This document shows, in pieces, positions 1 to 9,839 of a stretch of DNA of 64,000 bases (its first letter is position 1; each line of letters opens with the position of its first letter). A program made the translations under genes and the position numbers. This DNA is from Bartonella tamiae Th239. GTDB taxonomy: Bacteria; Pseudomonadota; Alphaproteobacteria; Rhizobiales; Rhizobiaceae. The DNA is taken from NCBI RefSeq assembly GCF_000278275.1, contig NZ_JH725147.1, positions 918,849 through 982,848 on the forward strand, in the 5' to 3' direction. Below the pieces are notes generated by a model that made no database searches, was not told where the DNA came from, and saw only the letters and a list, made by a program, of their open reading frames with translations.

Positions 1-515
1 GCACCTCCTTGAGCAACCATTTGCCAACTGGTGTAAAAAGCGCGTCTATTTTTAGGAGCTGATTCAAGAATAAAAGTAGTTGCAGGTCCTGCCTCACCAC
101 CCCATGCCAAGCCTTGAGCAAAACGCATGACTAACAGCATTATGGGGGCAAATATGCCAATAGTTTCATAGCCAGGCAATATAACAAGTCCTCCCGTTCC
201 TGCTGCCATGAGAAACATGGTGAGCAACATAGCAGGTTTGCGGCCTGATTTATCTGCATAGGCACCGATAAATATGGCGCCTAAAGGGCGCGCTACGAAA
301 CCAACACCAAAAGCTGTAACAGAAAATAATAAGCTAGATAAAGGGTTTTCAGAGGGAAAGAATGTTTGACCGATCATAACTGCAAATGTCGTATAAACGA
401 TAAAATCATAAAATTCGACAGCGTTTCCTATCGCAACAGCTATAACATCTCGTTGGGAAACATTTTCTGATGGCTTAATTGGCTTATTATACTTATTTTG
501 CAAATTATGTACCAC
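1..515 (-). CDS. MFS transporter, MHS (metabolite:H+ symporter) type, 3' part missing
   Basis: Proton-coupled inner membrane uptake protein of the MFS, metabolite:H+ symporter branch. Reading the minus strand gives an open frame that runs off the window edge, so only the N-terminal 170 or so residues are present. It contains AIGNAVEFYDFIVYTTFAV (typical first helix of MHS proteins) and the loop 2-3 motif RPLGAIFIGAYADKSGRKPA, followed by the RFAQGLAWGGEAGPA segment of helix 4. No ATG lies at the frame's start; a stop codon sits just upstream, and candidate starts are GTG at 515 or TTG at 503, the latter preceded by a weak GAAGTGG. Substrate cannot be told; relatives carry citrate, ketoglutarate, shikimate or proline/betaine. 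Confidence 0.85.
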   Translation of the reverse strand, partial: MVHNLQNKYNKPIKPSENVSQRDVIAVAIGNAVEFYDFIVYTTFAVMIGQTFFPSENPLSSLLFSVTAFGVGFVARPLGAIFIGAYADKSGRKPAMLLTMFLMAAGTGGLVILPGYETIGIFAPIMLLVMRFAQGLAWGGEAGPATTFILESAPKNRRAFYTSWQMVAQGG

Positions 516-767
516 TTCATTTGATTATATATTTTGAATAATGCTTATAGTTATATATATTGTCTTATATAATGTTCATACTATAAAGATTTGTTCTATA
601 AAATATTAATGGTCATATTACAACATAAATTACTTACATAAATAAGTAAAAAAAAATCTGTGTTATGGTTACTACTCTAACTTAAAAAATTATGATCATA
701 GATGTCATTTCATATATGGTTTGAATATATTTTATAAAAAACTAGAAACAGTCCGATGTTCATTTAA
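516..767. other. AT-rich gap without a gene
   Basis: Very AT-rich stretch upstream of the minus-strand transporter. No open frame of note and no recognisable RNA. It probably holds the transporter promoter. Confidence 0.4.
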
Positions 768-789
768 TTATTATTGAAAATGATAATAA
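768..789. promoter_or_regulatory. AT-rich dyad, possible operator
   Basis: The 22 bases read TTATTATTGAAAATGATAATAA; the outer seven bases on each side are perfect inverted copies. The form resembles Fur/Irr-type iron-regulator sites, but the base composition here makes chance dyads common. It lies 250 bp upstream of the transporter and next to the ppa terminator. Confidence 0.25.
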
Positions 790-791
790 CG

Positions 792-837
792 CTATTAAAA
801 AAACACTCTATGTTTTTCAAAGAGCGTTTTTTAATAG
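792..837 (-). terminator. Bidirectional hairpin terminator downstream of ppa
   Basis: CTATTAAAAAA-CACTCT pairs with AGAGCGTTTTTTAATAG across an 11-base loop with only a couple of mismatches. The A-rich and T-rich flanks suit rho-independent termination on either strand; ppa ends 38 bp away on the minus strand. Confidence 0.7.
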
Positions 838-874
838 TATTATGAAATTAAGTAATGATCGTTCAGCTTATCAA

Positions 875-1408
875 TTATTGAGCGGAGCTGGCTCTTTCAA
901 TTGCTTGCTTGACCAATTCACGGGCAAAATCTTCATCACGCCAGCCTCCGATTTTAACCCATTTACCAGGTTCTAAATCCTTGTAATGCTCAAAGAAATG
1001 CTCGATCTGTTTTAAAGTGATTTCAGGCATATCTGCATAATCATGAATATCAACATAACGTTGTGTTAATTTTGGTGTTGGAACAGCAATAATTTTTTCA
1101 TCTTTACCGCCATCATCTTCCATGATTAAAGCGCCGATTGGGCGTACATTGATAACACAACCAGGAACTAGCTGGCGGGTATTACAAACCAAAACGTCAA
1201 TTGGGTCACCGTCTTCTGACAATGTATGGGGAACAAAACCGTAATTACCAGGATAAAACATAGGTGTGTAAAGAAAACGGTCAACAAAGAGTGCGCCTGA
1301 TTCCTTATCCATTTCATATTTTATCGGTTGTCCACCGACAGGCACTTCGATAATAACATTGACATCTTCTGGAGGATGTTTGCCAATCGGAATTGCATTA
1401 ATATTCAT
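875..1408 (-). CDS. ppa: Inorganic pyrophosphatase (family I)
   Basis: Cytoplasmic enzyme hydrolysing pyrophosphate to two phosphates, pulling biosynthetic reactions forward. The 177-residue product starts [20 protein letters not shown], very like other Rhizobiales Ppa. The metal-binding signature DGDPIDVLV (Asp66, Asp68, Asp71) and the [10 protein letters not shown] block (about 96-105) are intact. The frame is open 12 codons further upstream, but this ATG is chosen because AAGGA lies 8 bases before it and the length then matches the family. typA ends upstream in the same direction with a 63-bp gap, so the two may be co-transcribed. Confidence 0.96.
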   Translation of the reverse strand: MNINAIPIGKHPPEDVNVIIEVPVGGQPIKYEMDKESGALFVDRFLYTPMFYPGNYGFVPHTLSEDGDPIDVLVCNTRQLVPGCVINVRPIGALIMEDDGGKDEKIIAVPTPKLTQRYVDIHDYADMPEITLKQIEHFFEHYKDLEPGKWVKIGGWRDEDFARELVKQAIERASSAQ

Positions 1409-1471
1409 AAAGATATCCTTTCCAATATAGAGATCATACATCATAAATGAGAATTTTGTGATGTTATAAAA

Positions 1472-3298
1472 TTAGGATTGATTTGAAAGACGTGATTTTT
1501 CAAAACGTTTGCGCTCATTAGGATCAAGGTATAGCTTACGAAGGCGAATATTTTTAGGTGTTACTTCAACAAGTTCATCATTTTGAATCCAGGATAATGC
1601 GCGTTCTAAAGTCATCCTAATAGGTGGAGTTAATTTTACAGCTTCATCTTTGCCTGCAGCGCGAACATTAGTAAGTTTTTTACCTTTTAAAACATTCACT
1701 TCCAAATCATTATCACGTGAATGGATGCCAATAATCATACCTTGATAAACCTTAACTCCAGCATCAATGATCATAGGTCCACGGTCTTCCAAATTAAAAA
1801 GAGCGTAAGCTACGGCTTCACCATTATCATTAGATGTTAAAACGCCGTTGATACGACCGCCGATTTCACCTTTATATGGCTCATAAGCGTGAAATAAACG
1901 ATTCATAATAGCCGTCCCACGTGTATCAGTCAAAAGCTCTGATTGATAGCCAATAAGACCACGTGTAGGGGCATGAAACACCATACGGACACGATTACCA
2001 CCAGAGGGACGTAGTTCGATCATTTCCGCTTTGCGTTCAGACATTTTTTGCACAACTGTGCCTGAATATTCTTCATCAACGTCTATGACAACTTCTTCTA
2101 TGGGTTCAAGTGTATTGCCATCTTCATCTTTTTGCATCACAACGCGCGGACGCGATACGCTTAACTCAAATCCTTCACGACGCATATTTTCAATCAAAAC
2201 AGCCAATTGTAATTCACCGCGTCCTGAAACATAGAATGAATCTTTATCTGATGCCTCTTCAATTTTCAGCGCAACATTACCTTCAGCTTCTTTTAAAAGG
2301 CGATCACGAATGACACGACTTGTTACCTTATCCCCTTCTGTTCCAGCAAGCGGGCTGTCATTAACAAGAAAGCTCATGGTAACGGTTGGCGGATCAATTG
2401 GCTGAGCAACAAGGGGCTCTGTGACAGAAGGATCGCAAAATGTATCGGCAACTGTGCCTTTTTGCAGTCCTGCAATAGCGACAATATCACCAGCTACCCC
2501 TTCTTCAATGGGTTGACGTTCTAGACCACGAAAAGCAAGAATTTTTGAAATACGGCCGCTTTCAAGCATACTTCCATCTTGTGCGAGAACTTTAACAGCT
2601 TGGTTTGGTTTGATTGTACCTGAGTGAATGCGCCCTGTAATAATACGTCCTAAGAATGGATCGGCTTCCAAGATCGTTCCGATCATGCGAAAAGGACCTT
2701 CAGCAACTGTTGGTGAAGGGACATGACGAACGATCATATCAAACATAGGGGCCAGTCCTTGATCTTTAGGTCCCTCAGGATTTTCTGCCATCCAACCATC
2801 GCGACCTGATCCATAAAGAATTGGGAAATCAAGTTGTTCATCGGTTGCATCCAATGCTGCAAAGAGATCAAACACTTCATTAATAACTTCGTCTACGCGC
2901 GCATCTGCGCGGTCAATTTTATTAATAGCAACAATAGGACGCAGCCCAACTTTAAGCGCTTTTCCAACAACAAATTTTGTTTGTGGCATGGGGCCTTCAG
3001 CAGCATCAACAAGCACGACTGCACCATCAACCATATTCAAAATGCGTTCAACTTCACCACCAAAATCAGCGTGTCCAGGCGTATCAACAATATTGATACG
3101 CGTATCTTTCCAAACAACAGATGTTGCTTTGGCTAAAATAGTGATACCGCGTTCTTTCTCGATATCGTTCGAGTCCATCATACGCTCACTGGTGCGTTGA
3201 TTGTCGCGAAAATTTCCTGATTGTTTTAAAAGCCCATCAACCAGGGTGGTTTTGCCATGGTCAACGTGGGCAATGATGGCAATATTGCGCAATTGCAT
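1472..3298 (-). CDS. typA: Ribosome-associated GTPase TypA/BipA
   Basis: Translational GTPase that acts on ribosomes under stress and in 50S assembly. The 608-residue product has the G1 loop AHVDHGKTT (10-18), switch I RGITI (50-54), G3 DTPGHAD (72-78) and G4 NKID (126-129), then the EF-G-like domains and the family-specific C-terminal domain. The frame extends 38 codons upstream, but [15 protein letters not shown] is the standard family start and the extra segment looks like non-coding sequence; an AGAAGA stretch precedes the ATG. Length agrees with the usual 605-610. Confidence 0.96.
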   Translation of the reverse strand: MQLRNIAIIAHVDHGKTTLVDGLLKQSGNFRDNQRTSERMMDSNDIEKERGITILAKATSVVWKDTRINIVDTPGHADFGGEVERILNMVDGAVVLVDAAEGPMPQTKFVVGKALKVGLRPIVAINKIDRADARVDEVINEVFDLFAALDATDEQLDFPILYGSGRDGWMAENPEGPKDQGLAPMFDMIVRHVPSPTVAEGPFRMIGTILEADPFLGRIITGRIHSGTIKPNQAVKVLAQDGSMLESGRISKILAFRGLERQPIEEGVAGDIVAIAGLQKGTVADTFCDPSVTEPLVAQPIDPPTVTMSFLVNDSPLAGTEGDKVTSRVIRDRLLKEAEGNVALKIEEASDKDSFYVSGRGELQLAVLIENMRREGFELSVSRPRVVMQKDEDGNTLEPIEEVVIDVDEEYSGTVVQKMSERKAEMIELRPSGGNRVRMVFHAPTRGLIGYQSELLTDTRGTAIMNRLFHAYEPYKGEIGGRINGVLTSNDNGEAVAYALFNLEDRGPMIIDAGVKVYQGMIIGIHSRDNDLEVNVLKGKKLTNVRAAGKDEAVKLTPPIRMTLERALSWIQNDELVEVTPKNIRLRKLYLDPNERKRFEKSRLSNQS

Positions 3299-3638
3299 AT
3301 ATATCTTCTTTTCGTTTACTGAGATTGCGAAACACGGCAAAATGGTTAGGATTACCGCACATGGTTGGCTTCTCATACATGTTTTTTGCAGTTTTTGGAA
3401 GAGGGGCATCATATTTTCTCAAAGCCTTTTTAAAATATAATAAAAGAAAAAAGCTTTTTATTTTTTCAAGACTTTCATGTTTGAAAGAAAATCATCATAT
3501 AAAGGGCAATGACAATTAAATATTTAATATCTTTATGATTTGATGAAGCTATAAACTGCGGTTTTGTATTTTAAAGTTTAAGATATTTAAAATTTTTATT
3601 GTATAATAGTGATAAGCTTTAAGATTGCGCAAATTTAA
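3299..3638. other. AT-rich gap between mgtE and typA
   Basis: No gene seen. It must hold the typA promoter on the minus strand; no clear -35/-10 pair stands out. Confidence 0.4.
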
Positions 3639-3666
3639 AAACCACACAGATAAGACTGCGCGGTTT
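3639..3666 (-). terminator. Rho-independent terminator of mgtE
   Basis: On the minus strand AAACCGCGCAG and CTGTGTGGTTT pair over 11 positions (two G-U pairs) around a 6-base loop, followed directly by a T-rich run. mgtE ends 46 bp upstream on that strand. Confidence 0.75.
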
Positions 3667-3712
3667 ATGATATGTTATCATATCTTTAAAAAGACAGACG
3701 TTTTGACAATGA

Positions 3713-5092
3713 TTAAAGTAATGTACCACTCAATATGACGGCTGCAACAGAAAAATAGATGACAATACCTGTTACATCCACCAAGGTTGCTACAAAAGGA
3801 GCGGAAGCGCTTGCTGGATCAAATCCCAAACGTTTAAGAATAAATGGTAACATCGAACCTGTCAGTGATCCAAAGGTAACAATGCCGACAAGTGCTGCGC
3901 CAACGGTTGCTGCAACCAACATCCAATGCTCGCCATAATCATAAATGCCTGCTTCTTGCCAGATAACAATACGGATAATTCCGATAAGACCCAACATAGA
4001 GCCCAATGACAATCCAGCTGGGATTTCACGTATGGCGACTTTCCACCAGTCTTTTAGACTCATCTCACGTAGTGCGAGCGCGCGAATAATTAGCGAGGTT
4101 GCTTGCGATCCAGAGTTTCCCCCTGAGCTCATAATTAAGGGAATAAACAAAGTTAACACAATGGCTTTTTCAAGTTCATCTTCAAAATGCTGCATGGCGC
4201 TTGCGGTTAACATTTCGCCCAAAAATAACACAGCAAGCCATCCCCCTCTTTTTCTCATCATTTCAAAAAAATTAATTTTCAAATAAGGTTTATCCAGTGC
4301 TTCCATCCCACCAAATTTATATGCATCTTCGTTCATTTCTTCTGTCATGGCATCAAGAACATCATCAACGGTCACAATACCAATGACATGGTTTCCTTCA
4401 TCGATGACTGGAACGGATAATAAATCATGACGACGAAACAACCGCGTCACATCTTCGCGGTTTGTAAAAGGTGAAATGGTGATTGGCGCGCTTCCTTTTG
4501 CAGCTTCTAAAATAGTTTTATTAGGATCTGCAAGAATAAGATTTCGCAAGGATATTGCCTTTAACAACACGCTTGTTTTAGGATCAATAACATAGCTTGC
4601 ATAAACTGTTTCACGCGTACGCTCAACCTCCTTAATATGATTAAGTGTTTGTGCAACGCTCCATGTTGAAGGAATGGCAATAAATTCTGTTGTCATCAAT
4701 GCGCCTGCACTATCGTCTGGATAGCTCGACAATTTAGTGATTTCTGCACGTGTTACCGGCTTTAATAGCGGATAGAGTTTGCTTCTAACATCCTCATCCA
4801 TGTCTTGAAACATATCGGCTGCTTCATCGGCTGACATGCCATCAAAAATAGTCGTGGCTCTTTCTGTTGGTAAATGTTCTAGGATTTTTTCGGGATGTTC
4901 TAATTCTGGCTTATCGAAAAGTTCAATCGCATAATCAACAGGTAAATATTTAAAAACATTAACACATTCACTTATATCCATATGGTTGATAATATCGATC
5001 GCATCTGCATAATGAAGTTTACTCAGGCGCTCGGCAATATTTTCAGCCGAAAGTTTTTTTAAATCGTGAAGAGTGAGAGTGTTTTCTACCAT
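3713..5092 (-). CDS. mgtE: Magnesium transporter MgtE
   Basis: Mg2+-gated Mg2+ channel of the inner membrane. The 459-residue product has the usual order: cytosolic MgtE N domain of helical repeats (about 25-130), paired CBS domains (about 130-255, with DDSAGALMTTEF and VIGIVTVDDVLDAM), a linking helix, and a C-terminal membrane domain with five hydrophobic segments (about 285-459) including the SSGGNSGSQATSLIIRALA stretch typical of the pore. Start ATG is preceded by GGAG about 10 bases upstream. Single gene with its own terminator. Confidence 0.93.
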   Translation of the reverse strand: MVENTLTLHDLKKLSAENIAERLSKLHYADAIDIINHMDISECVNVFKYLPVDYAIELFDKPELEHPEKILEHLPTERATTIFDGMSADEAADMFQDMDEDVRSKLYPLLKPVTRAEITKLSSYPDDSAGALMTTEFIAIPSTWSVAQTLNHIKEVERTRETVYASYVIDPKTSVLLKAISLRNLILADPNKTILEAAKGSAPITISPFTNREDVTRLFRRHDLLSVPVIDEGNHVIGIVTVDDVLDAMTEEMNEDAYKFGGMEALDKPYLKINFFEMMRKRGGWLAVLFLGEMLTASAMQHFEDELEKAIVLTLFIPLIMSSGGNSGSQATSLIIRALALREMSLKDWWKVAIREIPAGLSLGSMLGLIGIIRIVIWQEAGIYDYGEHWMLVAATVGAALVGIVTFGSLTGSMLPFILKRLGFDPASASAPFVATLVDVTGIVIYFSVAAVILSGTLL

Positions 5093-5380
5093 GATGAGAG
5101 GCTCCTGACGAATTGCGCGTATTGCCGTTACACTTACTATATTACAAAAGTAATAACCACTTTAATGGTTGTTACCCATATGCAAAATAGCTGTTTCAAT
5201 TGTAATATCATAACTAAATGTCAAGCATTTATTTTAAAGCCTACATTGAAAATGTGTTTGTTTTTTTATGATTTTAAAACTTTTTGTCTGAAATTATTAA
5301 GGTTTTTCTTATAAATTTGGAAAGAAAAATAGTGATCGAAAATAAAGCTTATTGGATAAAACTGGTAATTTTTTTTTAAA
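5093..5380. other. Divergent gap between mgtE and the M3 peptidase gene, with a hairpin
   Basis: No gene. At 5150-5175 GTAATAACCA and TGGTTGTTAC form a 10-bp stem (one G-U on the plus strand) 60-80 bp upstream of mgtE. It could be part of an mgtE leader, but no known Mg2+ riboswitch is recognised. Confidence 0.35.
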
Positions 5381-5408
5381 TTGTTACATTTTACAGTGGT
5401 CTTAAAAT
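5381..5408 (+). promoter_or_regulatory. Possible promoter of the M3 peptidase gene
   Basis: TTGTTA and TAAAAT separated by 16 bases, 30 bp before the start codon. In such AT-rich sequence this is only suggestive. Confidence 0.3.
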
Positions 5409-5439
5409 AAATCGGCACTTTAAAGATGGAGCTTTTAAC

Positions 5440-7464
5440 ATGACGCAATCAGCGCTTTTACACTGGAACGGGTTTGATGGCTTGCCAGATTTTAATCACA
5501 TCAGTGATGATGATTTTAAACCTGCCTTTGAAAAAGCATTAAGTGAGGCAGAAGCTGAGGTTGATGTTATTGCTTCATTGGAAGAGACCCCGACAATTGA
5601 TAATTTTTTAAAACCATTCGAATTGGCTGGCCAAAGCTTGGAACGGGTATGTTCTGTTTTCTTTTTGCGGTCAGGCGCTGATAGCAATGATAAAATTCAA
5701 AAGCTTGAGCAAGACATTGTTCCAAAATTGTCGCGCTATTCTTCAAAATTAATGATGGATCCACGTCTTTTTAAAAAAATTGATAGTCTTTATCAATATG
5801 CACAAACAGGCGCTTTCGATCCGCAAACCACTCGTGTCATCATGTTGGCTTGGAAAGGTTTTGTACGCAATGGTGCCCGTCTTAATACAACAAATAAACT
5901 AAGACTCGCTGAAATAAATGAAAGGCTCGCTTTTTTAGGTGCAACATTTGGCCAGCATGTTCTTAAAGAAGAGGCGCAATGGGTTTTATTTTTAAATGAG
6001 CAAGATTTGAACGGTTTGCCTGTTGACCTTATCGCAACGATGAAGGAGAGTGCAGCTGAAAAAGGCCATCCAAATTCTTATGCTTTAACGCTTGCTCGTT
6101 CAATTGTGGAACCTTTTATCACATTTTCTGATCGGCGTGATCTGCGTGAAAAGGCATTGAATGCTTGGTCTAAACGCGGTGAAAATGATAATGAATTTGA
6201 TAATAGAAAAATTATTGGTGAAATTTTAAAATTGCGTGATGAAAAAGCAAAATTATTAGGTTATGTTTCGTTTGCTGCCTTTAAACTTGATAATACAATG
6301 GCAAAAACCCCAGAAAATGTCAGTAATCTTTTAATGCCTGTTTGGGAAAAAGCACGTCAAAAAGCTTTGAAAGAGCAAGACGATTTGCAACAATTTATGG
6401 CAAAAACAGGTAATAATCATCCCTTAAGTCCTTGGGATTGGCGCTATTATGCTGAAAAATTGCGGGCAGAACGCTTTTCTTTTGATGAAACAGAAGTCAA
6501 GCCTTACTTTCAGCTTAATCGCATGATTGAGGCAGCATTTGCAACAGCAACGAAACTTTTTGGGTTAACATTTCATGAAATAAAAGATGTGCCGCTTTGG
6601 CATGAGGATGCGCGTCTTTTTGAGGTTAAAAACCCTGATGGCAGTTTGCGTGGACTTTTTATTGGGGATTATTTTGCACGCGCGTCTAAACGATCCGGTG
6701 CATGGATGAGTGCGCTACAATCCCAGCATGGTTTAGATAAGGGGCAAAAACCTATCATTTATAACATTTGTAACTTTGCAAAGCCGCCCAAAAACAAGGA
6801 GGCACTTTTATCCTTAGATGATGCACGCACACTTTTTCATGAGTTTGGCCATGCCTTGCATGGATTGTTATCTGATGTTAAATGGCCTTCAATTTCAGGA
6901 ACATCTGTTTCACGTGATTTTGTTGAATTGCCTTCGCAATTGTTTGAGCATTGGTTGACAGTGCCTAAAACATTGGAAACATACGCGTTACATGTTGATA
7001 CAAATCAGCCAATACCACAATCATTGCTTGATAAGATAGTGGCAGCCAAAACTTTTAATGCTGGTTTTGATGCCGTTGAATTTACTTCATCGGCTTTGGT
7101 TGATATGGCGTTTCATGAAGGTCATGAAATTTATAATATCACACAATTTGAAGAAGCAGAACGCAAGCGTCTTCAAGTGCCCGATGCGATTATGTTGCGT
7201 CATCGTCCAACACATTTCAATCATATTTTTTCAGGTGATGGGTACTCTGCTGGCTACTATTCCTATATGTGGTCGGAGGTTCTTGATGCTGATGCATTTG
7301 AAGCTTTTGAAGAAACAAATGATGTATTTGATAAAAACACAGCACAGAAGCTCAAAACATATATTTATTCATCTGGTGGAAGCTGTGATCCTGAAGAGCT
7401 TTATATCAATTTTCGTGGCAAATTACCTAGCCCGGAAGCAATGATTAGAAAACGGGGACTTTAA
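5440..7464 (+). CDS. M3-family zinc oligopeptidase (Dcp / oligopeptidase A type)
   Basis: Cytoplasmic metallopeptidase of family M3A that breaks down short peptides. The 674-residue product has no signal peptide and is as long as E. coli Dcp and PrlC. The zinc site HEFGH is at 467-471 with the third ligand Glu496 in SRDFVELPSQ, and the C-terminal GDGYSAGYYSYMW block that shapes the substrate pocket is present. GGAG precedes the ATG. Motifs do not separate peptidyl-dipeptidase from oligopeptidase A, so no symbol is given. Monocistronic: hairpin terminator downstream. Confidence 0.92.
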   Translation: MTQSALLHWNGFDGLPDFNHISDDDFKPAFEKALSEAEAEVDVIASLEETPTIDNFLKPFELAGQSLERVCSVFFLRSGADSNDKIQKLEQDIVPKLSRYSSKLMMDPRLFKKIDSLYQYAQTGAFDPQTTRVIMLAWKGFVRNGARLNTTNKLRLAEINERLAFLGATFGQHVLKEEAQWVLFLNEQDLNGLPVDLIATMKESAAEKGHPNSYALTLARSIVEPFITFSDRRDLREKALNAWSKRGENDNEFDNRKIIGEILKLRDEKAKLLGYVSFAAFKLDNTMAKTPENVSNLLMPVWEKARQKALKEQDDLQQFMAKTGNNHPLSPWDWRYYAEKLRAERFSFDETEVKPYFQLNRMIEAAFATATKLFGLTFHEIKDVPLWHEDARLFEVKNPDGSLRGLFIGDYFARASKRSGAWMSALQSQHGLDKGQKPIIYNICNFAKPPKNKEALLSLDDARTLFHEFGHALHGLLSDVKWPSISGTSVSRDFVELPSQLFEHWLTVPKTLETYALHVDTNQPIPQSLLDKIVAAKTFNAGFDAVEFTSSALVDMAFHEGHEIYNITQFEEAERKRLQVPDAIMLRHRPTHFNHIFSGDGYSAGYYSYMWSEVLDADAFEAFEETNDVFDKNTAQKLKTYIYSSGGSCDPEELYINFRGKLPSPEAMIRKRGL

Positions 7465-7513
7465 TACAATTTTTTTACCATGTGAAAAAAGCATTTAAAT
7501 ATATAGTTATAAA

Positions 7514-7541
7514 AATAGCAAAGGATCAAACCTTTGCTATT
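7514..7541 (+). terminator. Hairpin terminator after the M3 peptidase gene
   Basis: AATAGCAAAGG and CCTTTGCTATT form a perfect 11-bp stem with a 6-base loop, 50 bp past the stop codon. The following T-run is weak. Confidence 0.6.
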
Positions 7542-7562
7542 ATAGCATTTTATGATGATACT

Positions 7563-7802
7563 AGGACTCAAAAACCACGACATTTTGTTGAAATGGTATA
7601 AGGATTTTTTGAGAATAAGGACATGCTCTGCTGGAAATAGAGATATTTACAAGGTAGCTTAACAAAGTGGGCGATAAAATTTTCTCTATCGTAAGGTCAC
7701 AAAACCACTTCAATCATCTTTGTCTAAAAAGTCAAAAGGAGGATATGACGTCCTTTATTCACTTTTTGTTTTGTTTTTTCTGTTTAATGTGCCGTTTTAT
7801 TT
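7563..7802 (-). repeat. Dispersed intergenic repeat, copy 1 (inverted)
   Basis: Reverse complement aligns end to end with 14459-14702 and 25341-25577. Shared blocks include a GACAAAG-GATTGAAG core, an ACTTTGTT/AATTTTG middle and an AACAAAA-TGGTTTT-GAG end, at the same spacing. Identity is degenerate with indels. No open frame survives in any copy. Confidence 0.6.
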
Positions 7803-7845
7803 ACATAAAAGGGGTCCTGTGCTTAGATGTATTTAAAAATTGATA

Positions 7846-7883
7846 CCAAAATGATGAAAGTATTTATCTTCTCATCATTTTGG
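7846..7883 (-). terminator. Terminator of the acetyltransferase gene
   Basis: CCAAAATGATGA and TCATCATTTTGG form a perfect 12-bp stem with a 14-base loop, about 48 bp past the minus-strand stop codon; a short T-rich stretch follows on that strand. Confidence 0.65.
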
Positions 7884-7930
7884 CCTTATTGATATTTTTA
7901 TGAGATAAATTGAAAAAAATTCTAAGTGTT

Positions 7931-8479
7931 TTATCGAATAGGCCGTGCAGGATTTCCAACAACAATTGCCTGCGCATCGACATTTTTTGTCACGACACTT
8001 CCAGCACCAATCACAGCACCATCGCCAATGGTTATGCCTGGTAATATGAGTGCACCGGCGCCAATCCAAACCGTTTTGCCAATGGTAATAGCTTTACCAT
8101 ATTCCAAGCGTTTTTCGCGCATTTTGGCATCTGTTGAATGTGAGGCTGTTAAAATTTGAACATTAGGGGCAATTTCTGTCCCTTTTCCAATTTCAACTTT
8201 GCAAACGTCAAGAATAGTGCAGTTGAAATTGATAAAGACATCATCATCAATAAAAATATTAAAGCCATAATCACAATAAAATGGCGATCTGATTTCAACA
8301 TTTGATCCTACATGGCCAAGACCTTTTTTTAAAAGCGTGGAACGGCTTTGTGTGTCTTGTGCAAAAGCATCATTGACGTCTTTCATCCATGAAAAAGCAT
8401 TTTGCCGTTCTCGAGTCAATTCAGGATCTGAAGCATCGTAATACGCGCCAGCAATCATTTTTTCTTTTTCTGTTTGCAT
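7931..8479 (-). CDS. maa: Sugar O-acetyltransferase (maltose/galactoside acetyltransferase family)
   Basis: Cytoplasmic acetyl-CoA-dependent O-acetyltransferase of the LacA/NodL/Maa family; sugar substrate unknown. The 182-residue product has the family's N-terminal Mac domain (MIAGAYYDASDPELTRERQ) and then left-handed beta-helix hexapeptide repeats, with the catalytic His in LTASHSTD and the C-terminal VVGNPARPIR. Start: the frame is open from a GTG two codons upstream, but AAGGAG is spaced correctly only for this ATG. Stands alone, divergent from leuD. Confidence 0.85.
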   Translation of the reverse strand: MQTEKEKMIAGAYYDASDPELTRERQNAFSWMKDVNDAFAQDTQSRSTLLKKGLGHVGSNVEIRSPFYCDYGFNIFIDDDVFINFNCTILDVCKVEIGKGTEIAPNVQILTASHSTDAKMREKRLEYGKAITIGKTVWIGAGALILPGITIGDGAVIGAGSVVTKNVDAQAIVVGNPARPIR

Positions 8480-8607
8480 ATTCACTCCTTTATGTCTTCA
8501 ATTCACTACTATAATGATCTTTTATCATAGTAGGAAGACATCTCATTTTTGACATGCATATCGATTAAGCGTAAAAGGCAAAATGTTTTTTATATGTGGA
8601 TTGAAAA

Positions 8608-9213
8608 ATGGAAAAGTTTAAAAAGGTAACTGGAGTTGCCGCACCTATGCCAGTTGTAAATATTGACACGGATATGATCATTCCAAAAAATTATTTAAAA
8701 ACGATTAAACGTACGGGTTTGGGAAAAGGACTTTTCGCAGATATGCGCTATTTGGATGATGGGAGAGAAAACCCAGATTTTGTCTTAAATAAACCCGCCT
8801 ATAGACATTCAAAAATCATTGTTGCAGGGGATAATTTCGGTTGTGGATCTTCGCGAGAACATGCCCCCTGGGCGCTTGCTGATTTTGGTATTCGTTGTGT
8901 CATTTCCACTTCTTTTGCAGATATTTTTTACAATAATTGTTTTAAAAATGGAATTTTGCCCATTAAAGTTTCACCACAAGATTTAGTAAAATTGATGGAT
9001 GATGCAGAACGTGGGGCAAATGCAATCATAACGGTCGATCTTGAAAATATGGAAATTTCGGGTCCAGATGGGGGTGTTTTAAAGTTTGATTTGGATGAGT
9101 TTCGTCGTCATTGTCTTTTGAATGGACTTGATGATATTGGTTTGACAATGGAAAAAACCTCATCAATAGAAATGTTTGAAAAAAATATTGATGAAGAGCG
9201 TCCTTGGGTATAG
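8608..9213 (+). CDS. leuD: 3-isopropylmalate dehydratase small subunit
   Basis: Swivelling small subunit of the leucine-pathway isomerase (2-isopropylmalate to 3-isopropylmalate), partner of LeuC, which is not in this window. The 201-residue product shows the family blocks [41 protein letters not shown] and [17 protein letters not shown]. Length is typical. The ribosome site is weak (GGATTG). Confidence 0.95.
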   Translation: MEKFKKVTGVAAPMPVVNIDTDMIIPKNYLKTIKRTGLGKGLFADMRYLDDGRENPDFVLNKPAYRHSKIIVAGDNFGCGSSREHAPWALADFGIRCVISTSFADIFYNNCFKNGILPIKVSPQDLVKLMDDAERGANAIITVDLENMEISGPDGGVLKFDLDEFRRHCLLNGLDDIGLTMEKTSSIEMFEKNIDEERPWV

Positions 9214-9312
9214 CTATATTTTTTAATTTCAAAATTATTACGTTAATATTCTTTGTAAATGTCAAAAACAAATCTTAAAAGAAAATAAGCACATAATGAA
9301 ACGGGTTAATTA

Positions 9313-9735
9313 ATGGCAAGACCTGATCAAAGTCGGGACTGGGCTTCTAGACTTTCACCGACACTTGAAGAAATTGATTCTCTTGCGAGAGCATCTTTTG
9401 CGCATTTGCCGCAAACATTTCGTGCTTATTGTAGCGATTTAATCATAGTGATTGAAGAATTTCCTGATCAGCAAATTATGGATGATTTAGGACTTGAATC
9501 ACCTTTTGAGCTTTTAGGTTTTTTTGAAGGACATGGCATTGGAGAACGCTTTTCAATGGAAACAAATGATCCCATCAATCGAATAACACTTTTTCGCCGC
9601 CCTATACTCGATTATTGGATGGAAAATGACGAATTTCTAGGAGAAATTATTCATCATGTTATGGTTCATGAAATTGGCAATCATTTTGGTTTGTCTGATG
9701 ATGAATTGGATGAAGTAACGATAGCTTATGGTTAA
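9313..9735 (+). CDS. Zincin-like metallopeptidase family protein (DUF1025/MMP-like) with altered metal motif
   Basis: Small soluble protein of the zincin-like family common in alphaproteobacteria; function unknown. The 140-residue product matches the family along its length, including the LESPFELLGFFEGHGIGERF middle and RRPILDYW block. The family zinc motif is HEIGHHFGLSDDE; here residues 119-127 read HEIGNHFGL, so the second His of HExxH (position 123) is Asn. His119, Glu120 and Asp129 remain. The codon is AAT, consistent with a C-to-A change from CAT. The gene may encode an inactive enzyme or use the adjacent His124. Confidence 0.85.
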   Translation: MARPDQSRDWASRLSPTLEEIDSLARASFAHLPQTFRAYCSDLIIVIEEFPDQQIMDDLGLESPFELLGFFEGHGIGERFSMETNDPINRITLFRRPILDYWMENDEFLGEIIHHVMVHEIGNHFGLSDDELDEVTIAYG

Positions 9736-9839
9736 AATTTTCAATCTCTTAATATCATGATGGTGTAAAGAGAATAATTTTTTTTAAGTTACATTTAAAT
9801 GTCATAGCGGCAAGAAAGAGTTTTTATTATATTTAAAGT

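Noticed and set aside
2834-3136. Open frame of 100 residues opposite typA
   Set aside because: Antisense shadow of a conserved gene; residues follow the codon pattern of typA.
3945-4286. Open frame of 113 residues opposite mgtE
   Set aside because: Antisense shadow within a conserved gene; no ribosome site.
5150-5175. Hairpin in the mgtE leader as an M-box riboswitch
   Set aside because: M-box needs a much larger conserved fold; only one simple stem is present.
5266-5448. Small open frame on the minus strand in the mgtE/M3 peptidase gap
   Set aside because: Overlaps the peptidase promoter and start, low complexity, no ribosome site.
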